Origin: Ichthyophonus hoferi
Taxonomy: Eukaryota; Opisthokonta; Ichthyosporea; Ichthyophonida; Ichthyophonidae
Assembly (NCBI GenBank): GCA_002751075.1
Contig: NAOQ01000041.1
Location: forward strand, 138,241 to 202,240
Length of the DNA: 64,000 bases
Direction: 5' to 3'
The notes beneath the pieces were generated by a model. The model was given only the letters and a program-made list of their open reading frames with translations. It ran no database searches and was not told the DNA's origin. Numbering within the stretch: position 1 is the first letter of the stretch; every line of letters starts with the position of its first letter. Shown piece after piece: positions 61,201-64,000 of this stretch. The position numbers were made by a program, and so were the translations under genes.

Positions 61201-63532
61201 GTCTTGTCACCTGTCATAACCTACACAATCACAAGAGTTAGAAAATGGACTGGGATTTCATGACTGTGTCGGGAGGATAAAGGTGTATTTGTAAACACAA
61301 GCTACATATAACATATATAGATATGTATATACATATATACATACCTCATTGCCCACTGTGCGGTGCTTATAGTAAGGCATAATGGTGAACCACGCGCCCT
61401 GTATATAGGGGTGGCATCTGCTTTAGTATGGGACCAATTGCAGTTATTCATAATAAGATAACCAATCAACTAGCACATAATCGAATGGGGTAAGACAAGG
61501 TTAAGTAACCACACCCTGTAGGGAAGGAAGTGATAGAACAATAAAACAATGTAGCATGAGGTGAAGCTAAAAATAGACACCAATTATAATTGATCACAGC
61601 AAGATCATAAAAGAGTAAAAGAGGTGAAACAAAACTTTAATATTCACGTAGAATCGTCAAATGCCTATTTATATGTATAACTTATATGGTCGGGATGGGT
61701 ATGTGTTGTGTAAAGCTGTTATAGTAATAAGTTGGAATAGATAGACAGATGTCATTGTTAATAATACAGGTTGGTCAAGTTGAAAGCAATGATTACTGTG
61801 TAGTTTCACCATTAGTTTGGCTTGGTGTATTAAAGGCCAGTGTTTGGGCATATCTCTAGCTGACTTAGAATCAGGCCCTATAGAATTATGATTCTACCTA
61901 TGCATACTGACACCTTGGAAAATAGAATGATTTGGAAATCCGTAAGAGTATAGGTTTGTAATTGTACTGAGAAAATACATGGGTATATGTAAATGTAAAT
62001 GTAGAGATAAACATTTATGTATATGTATCTGTGAAGACTAATCATAGCCAGCCTTATAGTACCCTTCTACCCTACCCCACCTGTATGAGATCATACCTCA
62101 CTGCCATAGGTTTCTAGGGTGACTCTCATTGCGTTCTTCTCCAATAGGGCTGCCATACGGTGCACTGTGATATACTTATTGCTTTTCTTATGCAACAACT
62201 ATGAGATAGGTATGATTAGCATCAATTCCGCTAAAAACAAAGTCATTATATATAATGGCCTATATAAACTATACCATAGTAATATGCATGTCAAAAAATA
62301 AGTCCACTGTAAGAATGCACCAAATTATCATTATGCTCCCATAAGAATTCAGACATCAAACCAAATAAAGTCAAGCAAACATATACCAAGTGCATGTTAG
62401 ATGCACAACTGTGTAGTAGGCAAGTACCCCTTTTGTCCATATCAATCATACTAACTCTATAACATGGTGTGCTTAGGCGGGCATACTACTAAGAGATGTG
62501 ATCGAGGAAAACGGAATAAAGCTTCAGAGTCAGATATACATGCTAAAACAAAGTGACAAACAAATTATTAGACCGGTAATTAAAGAAATTAGGGAACCCT
62601 CCACCACACAAGGAAGGGTTAGATCAGGGCCAGAGAGAGAGGGAAGGTCACCACACCTGGATGGGTTGGCCATATACAATCTTTTTCCCATAGGCCCGTT
62701 TAGTGTCCTGTTCATTCTGTCGTATTTCCATTTCAGCTGCTTGCTGAATAATAAATAGCATGTGTCAATGTGTATAGAGAGAGAGAGAGATAGAAAGATA
62801 GAGATATATAGATATAAATAAATAAAAACAGAATAATAAAGACAAAGACAAGATTGATCAAATGTTGAAGGCAGAAGTATGAAAAAGTTGCAAGATAATT
62901 AAAGATAGAACGGGTAATGGGGGAAACGAGGATACATTATAGTTCAGCAACCTAGAGGGAGCGGAATATAGATATACAGCTTGTGTAGGTATATATGAAT
63001 AGGTATATATATATATATATGCATGCTAAGGATAAATGAAAAAGAGGGTTTACAAAGAGATTGAACAGAGTGCAAGGGTGAAAAGGAAGATATAAAGGCT
63101 TAATCGTATACTTTTGTATTCAAAGGTAGTGTATGTGCCTATGCATGATGTATCCTATTATAGGGGCCTGATACATTTTTATGATAGCTAACAAACCTGC
63201 AACTTCTTAAGGGAGACTGTATCGTAAAAGTTATCATGGTACTTGGAAGAAGTGTGGGACCTTTGCTGTGTCTGTGCATTGAGATACTGTTTTTGTGCTG
63301 AGTATCTATTTTCCGGACATACGCGAAATAAACAGTCACGGAATTTAGTAGGCAGATTGTATTTCTCTGCATCATATTGAAAAGGTCTCAAGATACAACG
63401 GTCATCGATCAAACCTAAAGTGCTAAGAAAACCGGTTGAGTCAGGTGTGGTGTTCTCTGTGTACAAGCTAATTATGTCACCAAAACGGAGAACCGTAGCA
63501 CCCTCTTCAGGGTCCCGGACAAACGAACTCAT
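25513..63532 (-). CDS. ITPR: Inositol 1,4,5-trisphosphate receptor (ER calcium-release channel)
   Basis: A 38-kb gene with 67 exons that I could place, one tentative exon for helix TM2 and at least one exon lost in the assembly gap. The placed exons encode about 2,700 aa; human ITPR1 is 2,758. The product is a tetrameric ER channel opened by IP3 and Ca2+. The start (63530-63532) gives [11 protein letters not shown] and then [10 protein letters not shown], matching family N-termini. Domain order is that of the family: beta-trefoil suppressor domain, IP3-binding core, long armadillo/regulatory region, six-helix channel with filter GGGIGD, a C2H2-like zinc motif and a coiled-coil tail. IP3R rather than RyR is shown by the binding core, the length and the TGPESYV tail motif. 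The total coding length closes in frame if the hidden exon is 2 mod 3 nt long. Family number (ITPR1/2/3) cannot be assigned, as expected for a single pre-duplication gene. Confidence 0.97.
27150..29893 (-). other. ITPR: ITPR exons 58-64: transmembrane channel with selectivity filter
   Basis: Exons 29756-29893, 29328-29463, 28739-28786, 28304-28475, 27947-28100, 27669-27738, 27150-27337. Order: [14 protein letters not shown] linker, TM1 ([17 protein letters not shown]), a short loop exon, TM3-TM4 ([28 protein letters not shown]), TM5 ([35 protein letters not shown]), pore helix ([15 protein letters not shown]), filter GGGIGD, and TM6 ([21 protein letters not shown]). Helices after TM1 align well with fly and human. 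TM2 is not in these exons; a tentative exon for it is given separately. The TM5-pore loop is far shorter than in vertebrates. Confidence 0.9.
28599..28673 (-). other. ITPR: Tentative ITPR exon for helix TM2
   Basis: Acceptor TATATGTAG at 28674-28682 and donor GTCTCT at 28593-28598 enclose 75 nt (phase 1 to phase 1). This can be inserted between exons 28739-28786 and 28304-28475 without breaking frame. It encodes a hydrophobic helix ([20 protein letters not shown]). The neighbours also join directly in frame without it, and the donor is weak, although the same GTCTCT is used at 32217-32222. Confidence 0.45.
30536..30746. repeat. Heptamer minisatellite, telomere-like, about 30 copies
   Basis: The plus strand is built of 7-bp units close to CCTATAC (CCTATAC, CCTACAC, CTTATAC, TATATAC), partly arranged in a 35-bp higher-order repeat of five heptads. 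It begins nine bases beyond exon 56 of ITPR, in the following intron. Because seven is not a multiple of three and the units lack stops, a spurious Tyr/Leu/Pro-rich plus-strand frame stays open through it. Confidence 0.95.
34833..34865 (+). repeat. 11-bp unit, three perfect tandem copies
   Basis: The unit ATAGTGACATC occurs three times head to tail in the ITPR intron 34244-35061. The copies are identical. Confidence 0.95.
41433..42208. repeat. Two diverged copies of an ~85-bp pyrimidine-rich unit flanking the gap
   Basis: The left copy (41433-41518) and right copy (42129-42208) share the order AAACAAACAAAC, a CT-rich stretch, TTTTTTGTTTCCCTTTC, a short A+T segment and a terminal T run. The similarity suggests a tandem array or two insertions of one short element, collapsed in assembly. 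Confidence 0.7.
41519..42128. other. Assembly gap (610 N) inside ITPR
   Basis: An unbroken run of N. Both edges are poly-T/pyrimidine-rich copies of one another, which probably broke the assembly. The real size is unknown. It lies in the intron interval where reading phase demands one more ITPR exon. Confidence 1.
47636..47677 (+). repeat. Perfect 21-bp tandem duplication
   Basis: Two identical adjacent 21-bp copies (47636-47656 and 47657-47677) in the ITPR intron between exons 28 and 29. Confidence 0.95.
48526..48582 (+). repeat. 19-bp unit, three tandem copies
   Basis: Three head-to-tail copies differing at a few positions, each carrying GTATACA(C/T)ACA, in the ITPR intron 48283-48774. 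Confidence 0.9.
52172..52216. repeat. (CT)n microsatellite, 22 units
   Basis: A perfect CT run lies 28 bp upstream (in the sense of ITPR) of exon 23. It therefore reads as GA in the pre-mRNA, just where a pyrimidine tract would be expected. Confidence 0.95.
55795..60844 (-). other. ITPR: ITPR exons 6-15: IP3-binding core
   Basis: Exons 60739-60844, 60194-60267, 59598-59763, 59115-59206, 58566-58676, 58063-58209, 57708-57832, 57096-57175, 56724-56848, 55795-56055 encode about residues 237-665. Residues that hold IP3 in ITPR1 can be placed. Equivalents of R241 and K249 are kept ([11 protein letters not shown]). R265-T266 become Leu-Ser, while T267, G268 and R269 are kept (FLLSTGR). R504, K508 and R511 are kept ([11 protein letters not shown]), as are Y567, R568 and K569 (HDYRKNQEY). 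The loop after GEYLQVT is shorter and different from the vertebrate SI splice region. [11 protein letters not shown] and RDLDFANDA are near-identical to the family. Confidence 0.93.
61092..63532 (-). other. ITPR: ITPR exons 1-5: N-terminal suppressor beta-trefoil
   Basis: Exons 63197-63532, 62657-62743, 62097-62198, 61345-61398, 61092-61220, all phase 0, encode residues 1-236. Landmarks: [76 protein letters not shown]. These follow the human suppressor domain ([46 protein letters not shown]). The N-terminus is longer by several residues, and the segment between KQ and EIRQNE differs. The exon 1 donor is the weaker GTTTGT. Confidence 0.93.
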
Positions 63533-64000
63533 GTTTTAGAGGATTCTATGTTCAAATTGGCCCGTGTTGGGTAGATCCTGTGGTTCTACAACTGATATCC
63601 TATAATAATAATAAACCTTTAGCTACATGGATACGTAAAACCCAGACAATTTCCTATATTGTTTATGGTATGTGTGGCTTCATAAGCCGGGCTGGTCTTG
63701 TACAAGATAGGCAAGCAAGGGAATAATAATTCCTAGCGATGCTATTAGTCCAAATCGCATCGCTCTCGCTCTAAAATGGATATAATCTCCCATGAAAATA
63801 TGAAAATATCTAGAGCTGGAAGGTTGTTATATTGGAAATTTTGTTGTAAGTTTTGTTGAAAATTTTAAAATAGGTTCCCAAACTAGCTGTTCATCAACGT
63901 CAATGGGACCTACTGTAACGATTATTATTCATTAGTACAATTTATAAATCACTGAGGCCCAGTAGGATTATTTGGACTTATCTCAATGTTCTAATACTAT
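63533..64000 (-). promoter_or_regulatory. Presumed promoter and 5' UTR of ITPR
   Basis: Non-coding A+T-rich DNA directly upstream of the ITPR start codon. A half CRE (TGACGTT on the minus strand, 63896-63902) lies about 365 bp upstream. There is no clear TATA box at a fixed distance and no other gene. An upstream non-coding exon outside the window cannot be excluded. Confidence 0.4.

Noticed and set aside
25513-63532. Ryanodine receptor instead of IP3 receptor
   Set aside because: The filter GGGIGD is shared, but the length, the IP3-binding core, the TGPESYV motif and the absence of SPRY and RyR repeats decide for IP3R.
1-64000. Search for virus-derived elements, intact transposons, CRISPR arrays, operons and bacterial genes
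   Set aside because: No reverse transcriptase, transposase, capsid or envelope motifs, no long terminal repeats and no spaced repeat arrays were seen; the DNA is typical intron-rich eukaryotic sequence.

Overview
The window is a stretch of eukaryotic nuclear DNA. It is clearly A+T-rich, and its genes are cut by many GT-AG introns of about 100-900 bp. It holds one partial and three complete conserved protein genes: the 3' part of a TM9SF3-type nonaspanin gene (+, 1-3958), a UBE2O-type E2/E3 ubiquitin-conjugating enzyme (-, 5309-16739, 21 exons, about 930 aa), the alpha subunit of translation initiation factor eIF2 (+, 18332-20920, 4 exons, 302 aa) and an inositol 1,4,5-trisphosphate receptor (-, 25513-63532, at least 67 exons, about 2,700 aa). 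The exon models were built by hand. I aligned six-frame translations with remembered human and fly family members and required reading phase to match across every junction. The coding lengths of TM9SF3, UBE2O and EIF2S1 close exactly to multiples of three.

The set of genes (a full IP3 receptor with suppressor domain, binding core, armadillo regions and channel, plus UBE2O and TM9SF3) fits a metazoan or close relative. High intron density and moderate divergence from both fly and human suggest an early-branching animal such as a sponge, but the sequence alone does not prove this. The run of Ns shows that it comes from a draft assembly.

Layout: TM9SF3 (+) and UBE2O (-) converge on about 1.3 kb containing poly(A) signals on both strands. 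UBE2O (-) and EIF2S1 (+) diverge from about 1.6 kb (16740-18331) that carries a perfect CRE palindrome on the UBE2O side and an E-box on the EIF2S1 side. EIF2S1 (+) and ITPR (-) converge across 4.6 kb with no recognised gene. ITPR fills the remaining 38 kb and begins at 63532, with about 470 bp of upstream DNA in view. A 610-bp assembly gap lies inside ITPR and very probably hides one small coding exon.

The products belong to the secretory and protein-homeostasis system: Golgi/ER sorting (TM9SF3), cytosolic ubiquitination of orphan proteins (UBE2O), the stress-controlled step of translation (eIF2alpha) and ER calcium release (IP3R). This neighbourhood may be chance.

Most notable: the IP3-binding pocket has lost one of its key arginines (R265 equivalent is Leu), the luminal pore loop is extremely short, one intron is GC-AG, introns show a strand-wide pyrimidine bias that follows transcription, and several unusual repeats are present. 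I saw no rRNA, tRNA, CRISPR, virus-derived element or intact transposon.
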